DNA of 64,000 nucleotides from Salibacterium halotolerans (GTDB lineage: Bacteria; Bacillota; Bacilli; Bacillales; Marinococcaceae), in NCBI RefSeq assembly GCF_900115625.1, contig NZ_FOXD01000016.1:28730-92729 (forward strand), read 5' to 3'. Position 1 is the stretch's first letter. The number at the start of each line of letters is the position of its first letter. A program made the position numbers and the translations under genes. A model generated the notes under the pieces. It had not been told where the DNA came from. It saw only the letters and a program-made list of their open reading frames with translations, and searched no databases. Below are positions 18,515-26,740 of the stretch, in pieces.

Positions 18515-19015
18515 TTATTCCGCAGTTTTTGCTGCAGCGATTGCGGAATCATAGTCGGGATGGTTGGTCGCTTCCGGCACGTATTCCGCGTACGTGACTT
18601 CCCCTTTGCTGTTTACGACAAAGACAGCACGGGCGAGCAGGCGCATTTCTTCCATAGCTGTTCCGAAGTTCTGCCCGAAGGAGAGGTCACGATGGTCGGA
18701 AAGTACCTGAACGTTTTCAATTCCGGCGGCTCCGCACCATCTTTTCTGTGCAAACGGCAGGTCGCAGCTGATGGTGAGCACTTCCACTCCGTCCAGATTT
18801 GCAGCTTCTTCGTTAAAACGGCGTGTCTGCTGATCGCATACACCGGTATCAAGCGAAGGTACGACACTGATTAACCGCACGTTTCCTTTGGAGTCATTCA
18901 GAGTCACTTCGGACAAGTCGTTGGCAAGCACTGTGAAATCCGGTGCCTGATCCCCCTGTTTTACTTCGTTCCCCATCAGTGTCATTGGACTTCCTTTAAA
19001 TGTTACTTCGGCCAT
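18515..19015 (-). CDS. tpx: thiol peroxidase (atypical 2-Cys peroxiredoxin)
   Basis: Reduces hydrogen peroxide and organic peroxides using thioredoxin; cytoplasmic. The 166-residue Tpx has the peroxidatic Cys60 in [12 protein letters not shown] and the resolving Cys94 in [11 protein letters not shown], the spacing expected for the Tpx subfamily, plus a third Cys at 84 (SCDLPFAQ). GGAGGAAGATAAC precedes the ATG. The stop codon lies 7 bp from the inverted repeat of the element at 17601-18508, which now supplies the downstream sequence. Confidence 0.97.
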   Translation of the reverse strand: MAEVTFKGSPMTLMGNEVKQGDQAPDFTVLANDLSEVTLNDSKGNVRLISVVPSLDTGVCDQQTRRFNEEAANLDGVEVLTISCDLPFAQKRWCGAAGIENVQVLSDHRDLSFGQNFGTAMEEMRLLARAVFVVNSKGEVTYAEYVPEATNHPDYDSAIAAAKTAE

Positions 19016-19111
19016 GTTATCTTCCTCCTCTTCCAGTAATTATGTACACTTACATCGTACGCGTTTACGACCATTTTATCAATCATCACGGGATACTCCC
19101 CGCTGACGCAG

Positions 19112-19141
19112 AAAACCCGGTGGATTCATCCACCGGGTTTA
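19112..19141 (-). terminator. intrinsic terminator of ytfIJ
   Basis: A perfect 13-bp stem AAACCCGGTGGAT / ATCCACCGGGTTT with a 2-nt loop, 5 bp after the ytfJ stop and followed on the minus strand by TTTTC. Confidence 0.8.
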
Positions 19142-19145
19142 TATG

Positions 19146-19577
19146 TTAAATAGGCGGTTCCTCTTTGTTTTCTGCTGAACGGGACGAGGTTTCGGCGTTG
19201 GTTCCTTTCAGCATATCCTGGATTTTTTCCACGACCTGGGGCGTGAATTCCAGCAGTTTTTCATATAGGTGTGTATTTTCATCCAGATGCACCATATTAA
19301 TACCTTTCGTCCCTACAATCAGAAAAGCGATCGGCGTGATGGAAACTCCACCGCCGCTCCCTCCGCCGAACGGATGTTCAAGAGCAGTCTCTGATGAATC
19401 TTTTCCATAAAACTCACTGCCGCCGGCGGCAAATCCAAAACCAACTTTTGTTACAGGAATGATGACACTGCCGTCCGGGGTTTCCACTGGATCGCCGACG
19501 ATTGTATTAACATCCACCATTTCCTTTAAATTTTCCATGGCTGTCCTCATTAACCCTTGAATGGGATGATCCGTCAT
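19146..19577 (-). CDS. ytfJ: sporulation protein YtfJ (GerW family)
   Basis: 143-residue GerW-family protein with the conserved core (TPDGSVIIPVTKVGFGFAAGG, shown in part: IIPVTKVGFGFAAGG) and a Gly-rich stretch followed by ITPIAFLIVGTKGINMV. In B. subtilis it is made in the forespore and GerW is needed for normal germination. The acidic Ser/Glu tail is variable. Its start coincides with the ytfI stop (19577), so the two genes are coupled. Confidence 0.92.
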   Translation of the reverse strand: MTDHPIQGLMRTAMENLKEMVDVNTIVGDPVETPDGSVIIPVTKVGFGFAAGGSEFYGKDSSETALEHPFGGGSGGGVSITPIAFLIVGTKGINMVHLDENTHLYEKLLEFTPQVVEKIQDMLKGTNAETSSRSAENKEEPPI

Positions 19578-20257
19578 CAGGATGCTTCCTCCCTTCTTCT
19601 TTCATCTCTTGATTTTTTCCACAGGGCGAACACGTCTCCCCTGACATGTTTCACCACCCGAATGCCGGTAATGATAGCATGTCCCGCGCGGACGGTTACC
19701 ATACATAAAAACTCGCTTTCAAACTTGCGGCGCTGAAATTCCGGAGACACAGACACGTCCGGCCTGCAGGTCATCTTCATGACAGCAGACAGCAGTCCTC
19801 CCGCCGTCTGCTTGACCGTCCAGGCCATTCCGGAAATAAAACCCGTCCACGCCGCATCTCCCGTTCCAAAGCGCGTGTTCCAGCGGAACTTTTTAATTTT
19901 CCATGTATGCAGAAACCGAAAGAGAAGCGGACGAAGGTGGTTTATATGACCCAGCCACATCTGCATGGAATCCCACTGGCTTTTCATTTCTTCCGGTGTT
20001 TCTTTCACTTTTCTTTCCTCTCCCTTTCCCATGCTGGATTCCGTCTTTTCCCGGGCGAGAATGGAACCAGTCTCTTCATCCAGTTCAAGCAGCGGCAGGT
20101 GAATGGTTTTATAAAAAACGTGCCATATGGTAACTGTTACATGAATATCCTGTTTTTGCTGCCTGTACTGAATATGGAGCGTTACGGTAATCGGTGTCGC
20201 TGCAGCAAGCAGACATAAGACAAAAAGCACCGCAGCCGCTCCAATAAGCCAATCCAT
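19577..20257 (-). CDS. ytfI: DUF2953 membrane protein YtfI
   Basis: 226-residue protein with an N-terminal transmembrane helix (about 3-24) and a mostly beta soluble part typical of DUF2953 (FRWNTRFGTGDAAWTG, VSVSPEFQRRKFESEF). The role is unknown; the fixed pairing with ytfJ suggests a sporulation function. The stop overlaps the ytfJ start by one base. Confidence 0.87.
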   Translation of the reverse strand: MDWLIGAAAVLFVLCLLAAATPITVTLHIQYRQQKQDIHVTVTIWHVFYKTIHLPLLELDEETGSILAREKTESSMGKGEERKVKETPEEMKSQWDSMQMWLGHINHLRPLLFRFLHTWKIKKFRWNTRFGTGDAAWTGFISGMAWTVKQTAGGLLSAVMKMTCRPDVSVSPEFQRRKFESEFLCMVTVRAGHAIITGIRVVKHVRGDVFALWKKSRDERRREEAS

Positions 20258-20391
20258 ATCTCCCGCCGCCTTTTATCGTTTTCTCTCTATTATGACCAAT
20301 CATTTCCTGTTTTAATCATGCATAACATGAATCTTTTTGGTCAGCCGCCGTATCCAAAGGAATCCTTTCAATACGGCTCAGGTATAATGAT

Positions 20392-20434
20392 AAAAAAACA
20401 CTTCAACCATTTTTGTAATGGTCGAAGTGTTTTT
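20392..20434 (-). terminator. intrinsic terminator of ytcJ-sppA-yteJ
   Basis: AAACACTTC-a-ACCATT pairs with AATGGT-c-GAAGTGTTT around a 5-nt loop, with seven T following on the minus strand. It is 17 bp after the yteJ stop. Confidence 0.9.
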
Positions 20435-20450
20435 TACACCAGAGAAATGG

Positions 20451-20966
20451 CTATTCTACATGAATCACACGGGTGTCCGCGATGGAATCGTGGACTCCTT
20501 CTTTCTGTGCGGTAAAACCAATAATGATATACAATACATTGGTTATCCAGACGCTTCGATGAATAAAGCGTCCGATAATTTCCCGGAACACAAGGTCCAT
20601 CCAGCGGAGCGGAAGATGGTCTTTGCGGATAACGCGCAGGCCGAATACCATTTTACCGAGCGTCTGGGTGCGCCATTTCGTCATCAGCAGGAAATAAAGG
20701 TATGCCGTCAACGCGCTCAGCACACCCTGCAGTGTAAACCACCCGAGTACCGACATGGTTTCCGCTCCGGAGAACCAAAGCGGGCTGATAAGCAGTCCGT
20801 TTAAACTGAACACGATAAGAAGGTCCAGAAGATACGCCCACAACCTCATCCAGAAGCCGGCATATCTTACAGACGGGGGATCTTCCCGGGTGTCATCCAG
20901 AGAATGATCCCGGTTTTCTTCTGTATATTCCCGTTGTTCCTCATGTTGATCGGAATAATTGTCCAT
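20451..20966 (-). CDS. yteJ: RDD family membrane protein YteJ
   Basis: 171 residues: an acidic cytoplasmic N-terminus (about 1-33), then an RDD domain with the Arg-Asp-Asp-type positions in GFWMRLWAYLLDLLIVF and three to four transmembrane helices (RTQTLGKMVFGLRVI is the conserved RDD loop). RDD proteins are small membrane proteins, some with sodium/proton exchange activity; that function is not shown here. It follows sppA after 11 bp, as in B. subtilis. Confidence 0.9.
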   Translation of the reverse strand: MDNYSDQHEEQREYTEENRDHSLDDTREDPPSVRYAGFWMRLWAYLLDLLIVFSLNGLLISPLWFSGAETMSVLGWFTLQGVLSALTAYLYFLLMTKWRTQTLGKMVFGLRVIRKDHLPLRWMDLVFREIIGRFIHRSVWITNVLYIIIGFTAQKEGVHDSIADTRVIHVE

Positions 20967-20977
20967 CGGACTCCCTC

Positions 20978-21976
20978 CTATTTTGTATACAGATACATCG
21001 CTCTCGGAGAATTGGAATCCATCAGCATATCCTTGATGCCAAGCAGATCTGTATCTTCAAGAATCAGACTTCTCGCCGACGAGCCGAGAAATTGATTGAA
21101 ACTAAATGCATTCGACTGATAGCGGACCACTGTCGGATTGTTTATTCCTTCTTCTTCTTTCATTAGTGAAATGGTATCATCCAGGCTTCCCAGCTCATCC
21201 ACCAGACCTAGTTCCTGTGCCTGCTCGCCTGAATAAATACGACCATCCCCGATGTCACGCACCTCTTCTTCCGACATGCCCCGTCCGTTTGCAATCACGG
21301 AAACAAAATCCTGGTAGAAATCGTCCACAAGCCGCTGTAAAATCTGCTGTTCATTTTCGGTCATGTCCCGGCTTCCGGACATAATATCTTTATATTGACC
21401 GCTTTTGATAGTCTGAAAATCAATACCGAGATCTTCTGCGAGCGCGGAGTAATTGACACTCTGCATGATGACACCAATCGATCCGGTAACAGTGGCGGGA
21501 TGAGCGACAATGTTATCCGCAGGAGCGGCAATGTAATAACCGCCGGACGCTGCCGTATTACCCATGGACACATAGACAGGCTTTTCTGTTTCTTCCTGGA
21601 TGTTTACAATCTTGTCATGAATTTCATCACTTTCGACAACACCGCCCCCCGGTGTGTTCACTTCCAGAATAATTCCTTTTACAGAGTTGTTTTCTCCTGC
21701 ACTTTCCAGCGTGCGGAGAAACTGCTGGTGATTATAGGTACCTGTACTCATGAGGCCGGACGTTCCGCCTGTATCCTGGATTGTCCCCTGCAGCTTGATG
21801 ACCGCTATTTTGTTGTTTCCTCCCTGTTCCATCACTTTTTGCTGTGCATTGTTTGCACTTCCGGATACGACGTTTTCCATGTTTGCTGTAGCGAGTGATC
21901 CCGCAAACTGAAAACCGATGGAAACAACAAACAATAGAGCTGCGATTCCTAAAGCGACCCAGCGTTTGGCATTCAA
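20978..21976 (-). CDS. sppA: signal peptide peptidase SppA
   Basis: Membrane-anchored serine protease that degrades cleaved signal peptides and misprocessed membrane proteins. 332 residues, with an N-terminal transmembrane helix (about 7-28), the nucleophile Ser144 in GNTAASGGYYIAA and the general base Lys196 in SGQYKDIM, the Ser-Lys dyad of the short Gram-positive form (B. subtilis S147/K199). It sits 16 bp after the ytcJ-like gene and 11 bp before yteJ, so the three are probably co-transcribed. Confidence 0.95.
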   Translation of the reverse strand: MNAKRWVALGIAALLFVVSIGFQFAGSLATANMENVVSGSANNAQQKVMEQGGNNKIAVIKLQGTIQDTGGTSGLMSTGTYNHQQFLRTLESAGENNSVKGIILEVNTPGGGVVESDEIHDKIVNIQEETEKPVYVSMGNTAASGGYYIAAPADNIVAHPATVTGSIGVIMQSVNYSALAEDLGIDFQTIKSGQYKDIMSGSRDMTENEQQILQRLVDDFYQDFVSVIANGRGMSEEEVRDIGDGRIYSGEQAQELGLVDELGSLDDTISLMKEEEGINNPTVVRYQSNAFSFNQFLGSSARSLILEDTDLLGIKDMLMDSNSPRAMYLYTK

Positions 21977-21991
21977 TGTGATAACCTCCCT

Positions 21992-23587
21992 TTATGTAGT
22001 AAGCGTTCCATATTGCACCGTGTCATCCACAACGACAGCCTTTACCGCCGTGGTTACAATCTCATCCAGCGGTACATGGAAAATGTCTTTTTCCAGTATC
22101 GTAAAATCAGCCCGGAATCCAGGAGCGATCATACCATACTCTTTTTCTGCGGATACAGCTTTGGCGCTCCCTGTTGTATACAGCTGCACCGCTTCAAACC
22201 GACTCAGTTTTTGGTCCGGGAGCCATCCATCGTGGGACTCTTCCGGGTTGCGGCGCGCTATGGCGGCGTGGATTCCTTCAAGTGGAGAAACAGGTTCAAT
22301 CGGCGCATCGGAGCTTCCCGCACAGTAGAGCCCTGCCTCCAGCAGCGTTTTCCAGGCGAACGACCAGCGCAGGCGCTCTTCTCCCAGTCTTTCCTGTACC
22401 CACGGGAAATCAGAAACAACAAAACGGGGCTGCAGGTCGAACACGACATTCATATGCTGCAGACGTTCCACAAGATCCGGCGGTGTGACCTGCCCGTGTA
22501 TCAAGCGGTCTCTTGTACCAGCGGGCGGAGGGTTTTTCCCGAGCACCTCCACCGTGTATTTCAATGCAGCATCACCAATGACGTGAACGGCTGCCGGCAT
22601 CCCTTTCTCCCTGGCTTTTTTCACGATGCTTTCCATTTCTTCTTTTGGCGTTACAGCTACGCCGCAGGTTTCCGGAGCATCATTATACGGTTTTTGTAAA
22701 AGAGCTGTCCGCCCGCCGAGTGCCCCATCTGCAAAAATTTTTACAGCACCAAAAGAAAGGGAGTCGTTCGCCGGTCCGAAACGAAAACCTTCGTCATGCA
22801 TAACATCAAGCACTTCATGGTGAACGAGCAGGTTCGTTCGAAACTTCAGTGTATCATGATCTATCAAATCCTGGAAGATCCGAAACGTTCGTTGAAATCC
22901 GCCGTAGTAGTTCAAATCTTCTGTGTGTCCACCTGTCAGACCTTTACTGAGCATGTTCCGAACCGCTTCCCGGAGTGCTTCCTGGAGCTGTTCGTCACGC
23001 ACCGGAGGCATCATCTGCCTCACGGTATCAACAGCGGTGTCGAGAAGATAGCCTGTCGGCTGCCCCTTCTCATCACGGACAATGATTCCTCCCGGCGGGT
23101 CAGGCGTTTCCTCTGTAATACCGGCCAGGTGCAGCGCTTTTGAATTGACCAGAGCCGCGTGCCGGCATATTCGTGTTAACAGTACAGGGTGATCGCCTGC
23201 GATAGCATCCAGTTCCGAACGGTGAAAGATTTTACGGTCCGTAAAATTGTTTTCGTTCCATCCTTCTCCTGTCAGCCACTGCTTTGGTGCCAGCCGGGTC
23301 TTTTTATCCTGAAGGGCCTGCTTCATTTCCGCCGCCGACTGCATCCCGGAAAAATCAAGACTCATCAGCGTTTCTCCCATTCCAAGCATATGTAAATGGC
23401 TGTCCTGAAAACCGGGATACATCGAAGCCCCCTGCAGATCCATTTCTTCGTCCGGCGCATAGTCCTGCCGGAGTTTTGAAACAGAACCGGTATCGGCCAC
23501 TCTCCCATTTTCCGTATAGACCGCATCTACGGTTTTGTTTTCGGCTGTCATGGTATAAATGGTGCCGTTAAACCATATTGTTCCCAT
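21992..23587 (-). CDS. ytcJ: amidohydrolase family protein, YtcJ type
   Basis: 531-residue amidohydrolase-3 family enzyme with the metal motif GFQDSHLH (H64, H66), the conserved Trp-Asn-rich segment TGEGWNENNF, IHGQVTPPDL, and a late Asp in GSSDAPIEPVSPL. Members hydrolyse C-N bonds in formamides and related compounds, but the substrate here is unknown. Size and fold match B. subtilis YtcJ. First gene of the likely operon with sppA and yteJ. The NAD kinase gene found nearby in B. subtilis is not present. Confidence 0.88.
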   Translation of the reverse strand: MGTIWFNGTIYTMTAENKTVDAVYTENGRVADTGSVSKLRQDYAPDEEMDLQGASMYPGFQDSHLHMLGMGETLMSLDFSGMQSAAEMKQALQDKKTRLAPKQWLTGEGWNENNFTDRKIFHRSELDAIAGDHPVLLTRICRHAALVNSKALHLAGITEETPDPPGGIIVRDEKGQPTGYLLDTAVDTVRQMMPPVRDEQLQEALREAVRNMLSKGLTGGHTEDLNYYGGFQRTFRIFQDLIDHDTLKFRTNLLVHHEVLDVMHDEGFRFGPANDSLSFGAVKIFADGALGGRTALLQKPYNDAPETCGVAVTPKEEMESIVKKAREKGMPAAVHVIGDAALKYTVEVLGKNPPPAGTRDRLIHGQVTPPDLVERLQHMNVVFDLQPRFVVSDFPWVQERLGEERLRWSFAWKTLLEAGLYCAGSSDAPIEPVSPLEGIHAAIARRNPEESHDGWLPDQKLSRFEAVQLYTTGSAKAVSAEKEYGMIAPGFRADFTILEKDIFHVPLDEIVTTAVKAVVVDDTVQYGTLTT

Positions 23588-23651
23588 CCGCTGCTTTCCG
23601 CCTTTCCATCTATAATACGTACAGCACAGCTCAATGTTTCAACCTTTTCTG

Positions 23652-23694
23652 AAAAAAATCGGTAAAGTCCCTCTCCTTGAAAAGAGAGGGCTTT
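23652..23694 (-). terminator. intrinsic terminator of iscS-thiI
   Basis: AAAGCCCTCTC pairs with GAGAGGGACTTT (one mismatch/bulge) right after the thiI stop, followed on the minus strand by ACCGA and seven T. Confidence 0.75.
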
Positions 23695-23697
23695 GAA

Positions 23698-24909
23698 CTA
23701 GAGGAGCGAGTCCATATCTTTTTCTGTTTCTCCCGGCTCTCCGCCGAAAGTGAGTACTTCCGTGTTTGCCACGGCTTCCTCCACATACGGCTGAAAATCC
23801 AATCCTTTCTCAAACCGCGCAGCTTTTTCCCGGCGTGGTCTCGTAACGGATTCGGAAGGTAGAAATATCGTACAGCAGTCCTCATATGGACGGATCGAAA
23901 TAGAATAGGTGCCGATTCTTTCTGATATATCCATGACTTCCTGTTTGTCCATCGTCACAAGCGGCCGCAGAATAGGCATGTTGGTCACTTCGTTGATCGT
24001 ATACATGCTTTCAAGGGTCTGGGATGCGACCTGGCCCAGACTCTCCCCGTTTGCCAGCGCCAGCACCCCGCGGTCCGAGGCGATTTTTTCTGTGATACGA
24101 AGCATCATCCGGCGCATGATTGTCATCGAATAGTTGGAAGGGATGGAGGAATGAATCGCTTTTTGAAGTTCCGTGAAAGGAACAACATGAAGTGTCACCG
24201 GACCGCCGAACGTGGTGAGCACTTTGGTCAGATCCTCCACTTTTTTCCGCGCCCGCTCATTTGTATAAGGCGGGCTGTGGAAATGGACCGCTTCAAGCTC
24301 CGCTCCTCTTTTCATCGACAGATACCCGGCTACCGGACTGTCTATGCCTCCGGAGAGCATGAGCATCACGCTGCCTGCTGTCCCTACCGGAAGTCCGCCG
24401 GCTCCTTCCATACGTCCGCATGTAATATACGTTCCCTGCTCACGGATTTCCACATTGATTTCCACATCCGGATGGTGAACATCCACGAAAGTCTCTTCTG
24501 TATTTTTGAGAATATGGCTTCCAATCATCGGATTTACGTCCTGCGAAGAAATCGGAAACGGTTTATAGGACCTTCGTGCGTTCACTTTAAACGTTTGTTT
24601 ATCTCCGTCATGATGAAGAAAGGCCTGCAGCGCTGTTTCCTTTATGTCTTCAATATCATTGGATGCCCGCATCGCCGGACTGAATGAAGAAATGCCGAAA
24701 ACATGGCGCAGCGGCTCCATGACTTCTTCCAGCGGTTCGCCATTCAGTTCAATCAACGTACGTCCAAAGGTGCGTTTCACGTTTGTGCGCGGATGCCCCT
24801 GCAGGGCAAAACGGATGTTTCGGGCAAGTGTTTGTTCAAATTTTGTTCTGTTTTTCCCTTTGAGCGCCAATTCACCGTATCTAACTAAAATGTGATTATA
24901 TTCCATCAT
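23698..24909 (-). CDS. thiI: tRNA 4-thiouridine synthase ThiI
   Basis: Adenylates U8 of tRNA and transfers sulfur to make 4-thiouridine; it may also feed thiazole synthesis. The 403-residue protein has an N-terminal ferredoxin-like/THUMP region (to about residue 165) and a PP-loop domain with LSGGIDSPVAGYL. The C-terminal rhodanese domain of the E. coli enzyme is absent, as in Bacillus, where the partner cysteine desulfurase supplies sulfur. ATG at 24909 overlaps the desulfurase stop (ATGA) and is preceded by GGGAGAG; a second ATG follows directly. Confidence 0.96.
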   Translation of the reverse strand: MMEYNHILVRYGELALKGKNRTKFEQTLARNIRFALQGHPRTNVKRTFGRTLIELNGEPLEEVMEPLRHVFGISSFSPAMRASNDIEDIKETALQAFLHHDGDKQTFKVNARRSYKPFPISSQDVNPMIGSHILKNTEETFVDVHHPDVEINVEIREQGTYITCGRMEGAGGLPVGTAGSVMLMLSGGIDSPVAGYLSMKRGAELEAVHFHSPPYTNERARKKVEDLTKVLTTFGGPVTLHVVPFTELQKAIHSSIPSNYSMTIMRRMMLRITEKIASDRGVLALANGESLGQVASQTLESMYTINEVTNMPILRPLVTMDKQEVMDISERIGTYSISIRPYEDCCTIFLPSESVTRPRREKAARFEKGLDFQPYVEEAVANTEVLTFGGEPGETEKDMDSLL

Positions 24910-26051
24910 TTTTTCTCTCCCATTACCTGCATCATGTCTGATACAGCTTTGTGCAGCGTACGGACAAATTCTTCGACTTCCCAATCCTCTGTGTCATGGG
25001 AAAAACTTACCCGCACCGCGCTGGATGCGCGTTCTGTACCAAGTCCCGCCGCAAGTAGTAAAGGACTTGGCTCCTGAAGCTTTGAAGCACAGGCGGATTT
25101 TGTCGATACATGAATGTTGTTTCTTGTCAGCTCCTGAACAAGTACTTCCGGTTTCATACCGGGAAACGACACATTCACAATATGCGGGGCGGAACCTGTC
25201 TTTGGTGTGTTGACGACTGCGCCTTCGAGTTTGTGAAGATGCTGAATGAGGTGTTGTTTCAGATCCTCAAGCCGCCCATTCTGCTGCTGCCGTTCGTTAT
25301 CGGACAGACGCAGTGCTTTAGCCAGTGCCGTTATACCCGGGACATTTTCCGTTCCCGCTCTGAACTGCTGCTCCTGGCTGCCTCCATGCAAAAGAGGAGA
25401 CAAGGCGGTTCCCCGGCGCACAAACAATGCGCCCGTTCCTTTCAGTCCATGAATTTTATGCCCCGAAATAGTACACAAATCCACATCCTGAAGATCCAAC
25501 GGCACATGTCCTGCCCCCTGCACATGATCCGTATGAAAAAACAGTTTCGGGTACGCCTTTAAGGCACGTGCTGTATCTTCCACCGGATTGATGGTTCCCA
25601 ATTCGTTGTTCACATGAATAATGGATACGAGAATAGTGTCTTCCCGTACAGCTTCCAGGACGTCTTCCACCTGCACCCGGCCTTCCTCGTCCACATCGAC
25701 ATACGTAACATCGAATCCAAAATATTCCAGTTCCTGGAAGGCCTGCGTGACGGAAGGGTGTTCCGCCGATGACGTAATCAGGTGATTTCCGCGTTCTTTA
25801 TGCTCTACAGCAATCCCTTTAATGGCAGTATTATTGCTTTCCGTTCCGCCGGAAGTAAAAACAATCTCTTCCGTATTAACATTCAAAATACCTGCCACGG
25901 ACGCCCTTCCTTTGTTCAAAAGGGTTTCTGCTTCAACTCCCGGGTGATGAAGGGAAGAGGGATTGCCGAAATAGTCCGATGCCGCCCTGTAATAGGCATC
26001 CAATACTTCCGGCCACGGTTTTGTTGTCGCACTGTTGTCCAGATAAACCAT
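24906..26051 (-). CDS. nifZ: cysteine desulfurase (NifZ/IscS type) paired with ThiI
   Basis: PLP-dependent conversion of cysteine to alanine with transfer of persulfide sulfur. The 381 residues show the N-terminal DNSATTKPWPEV, the PLP Lys in TISGHKIHGLKG, and the active-site Cys loop STKSACASK. In B. subtilis the desulfurase next to thiI (NifZ) delivers sulfur to ThiI for tRNA thiolation. Here too the genes overlap by 4 bp, so a dedicated pair is inferred. AGGAGGG precedes the start. Confidence 0.93.
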   Translation of the reverse strand: MVYLDNSATTKPWPEVLDAYYRAASDYFGNPSSLHHPGVEAETLLNKGRASVAGILNVNTEEIVFTSGGTESNNTAIKGIAVEHKERGNHLITSSAEHPSVTQAFQELEYFGFDVTYVDVDEEGRVQVEDVLEAVREDTILVSIIHVNNELGTINPVEDTARALKAYPKLFFHTDHVQGAGHVPLDLQDVDLCTISGHKIHGLKGTGALFVRRGTALSPLLHGGSQEQQFRAGTENVPGITALAKALRLSDNERQQQNGRLEDLKQHLIQHLHKLEGAVVNTPKTGSAPHIVNVSFPGMKPEVLVQELTRNNIHVSTKSACASKLQEPSPLLLAAGLGTERASSAVRVSFSHDTEDWEVEEFVRTLHKAVSDMMQVMGEKK

Positions 26052-26181
26052 TGGACCCCCTCCTTTTTTATATGATATATCGATTTGATTTAACAGAATA
26101 CAACAACTTATCTTATCACATATTGTTAACCAAGAAAAATGCGTGATAAAGTTTCAAACGATGAACGCCGTCTTCCCTCAC

Positions 26182-26216
26182 AAAAAAACTGCCCTGTTTC
26201 AAGGGCAGTTTTTTTA
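26182..26216. terminator. bidirectional intrinsic terminator
   Basis: AAAAACTGCCCT / AAGGGCAGTTTTT with a 5-nt loop and T runs on both strands. It ends the 136-residue membrane protein gene read on the minus strand. Confidence 0.9.
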
Positions 26217-26217
26217 T

Positions 26218-26628
26218 TTATTCTTCTATTCTCTGCAGAAGCTCATCCACAGAAATGCTCTTTTCTTCCGGTCCTAACGATATGGCATTCGACTTTCTTG
26301 CGCTTTGCTTCCAGTCAGATTCCGATGACGAAACGGCCCGGCTTTCCAGTGATTTATTATTTTCTGTATCCGCGGCTGGAGTTTGACGTGCTGTTCTGCT
26401 ATTTTCCGTTTCTTTCCCGTCGGAATCCGTTTTATTGTTCTCCGGCGTTTTCTCTTCAGCGGGCGGATCAACACCTAAAGCCTCATCGAGGTCGGCCGCA
26501 AGTTCTTCGGTCGTTCGTTCTTTCTGCGTGCCGGTTTCTTCTGTATTAAATAGAAACATGGCTCCTGCCGCCCCGGTAACCGCTAAACATATCATCACAA
26601 CTGTCCCCAGCATGTAAATGGGCTTCAA
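26218..26628 (-). CDS. hypothetical single-pass membrane protein
   Basis: 136-residue protein that I do not recognise. After a short N-terminus comes one transmembrane helix (about 5-27; MLGTVVMICLAVTGAAGAMF), then a low-complexity Glu/Thr/Ser/Lys-rich extracytoplasmic region and an acidic C-terminus (ISVDELLQRIEE). A TTG start at 26628 is chosen because AAAGGAGG lies 7 bp before it; a longer frame from 26670 has no ribosome site. It lies between ezrA and iscS on the same strand and has its own terminator. No function proposed. Confidence 0.65.
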   Translation of the reverse strand: MKPIYMLGTVVMICLAVTGAAGAMFLFNTEETGTQKERTTEELAADLDEALGVDPPAEEKTPENNKTDSDGKETENSRTARQTPAADTENNKSLESRAVSSSESDWKQSARKSNAISLGPEEKSISVDELLQRIEE

Positions 26629-26740
26629 CGTCCGCCCTCCTTTCGCACAAGACGATTGTATCATATCCATCTTGGATTAAAAAGGACTTTTGTTTTATTT
26701 CCAGAAATAAAACAACTATTTACTGGTTATAAATACCCGT

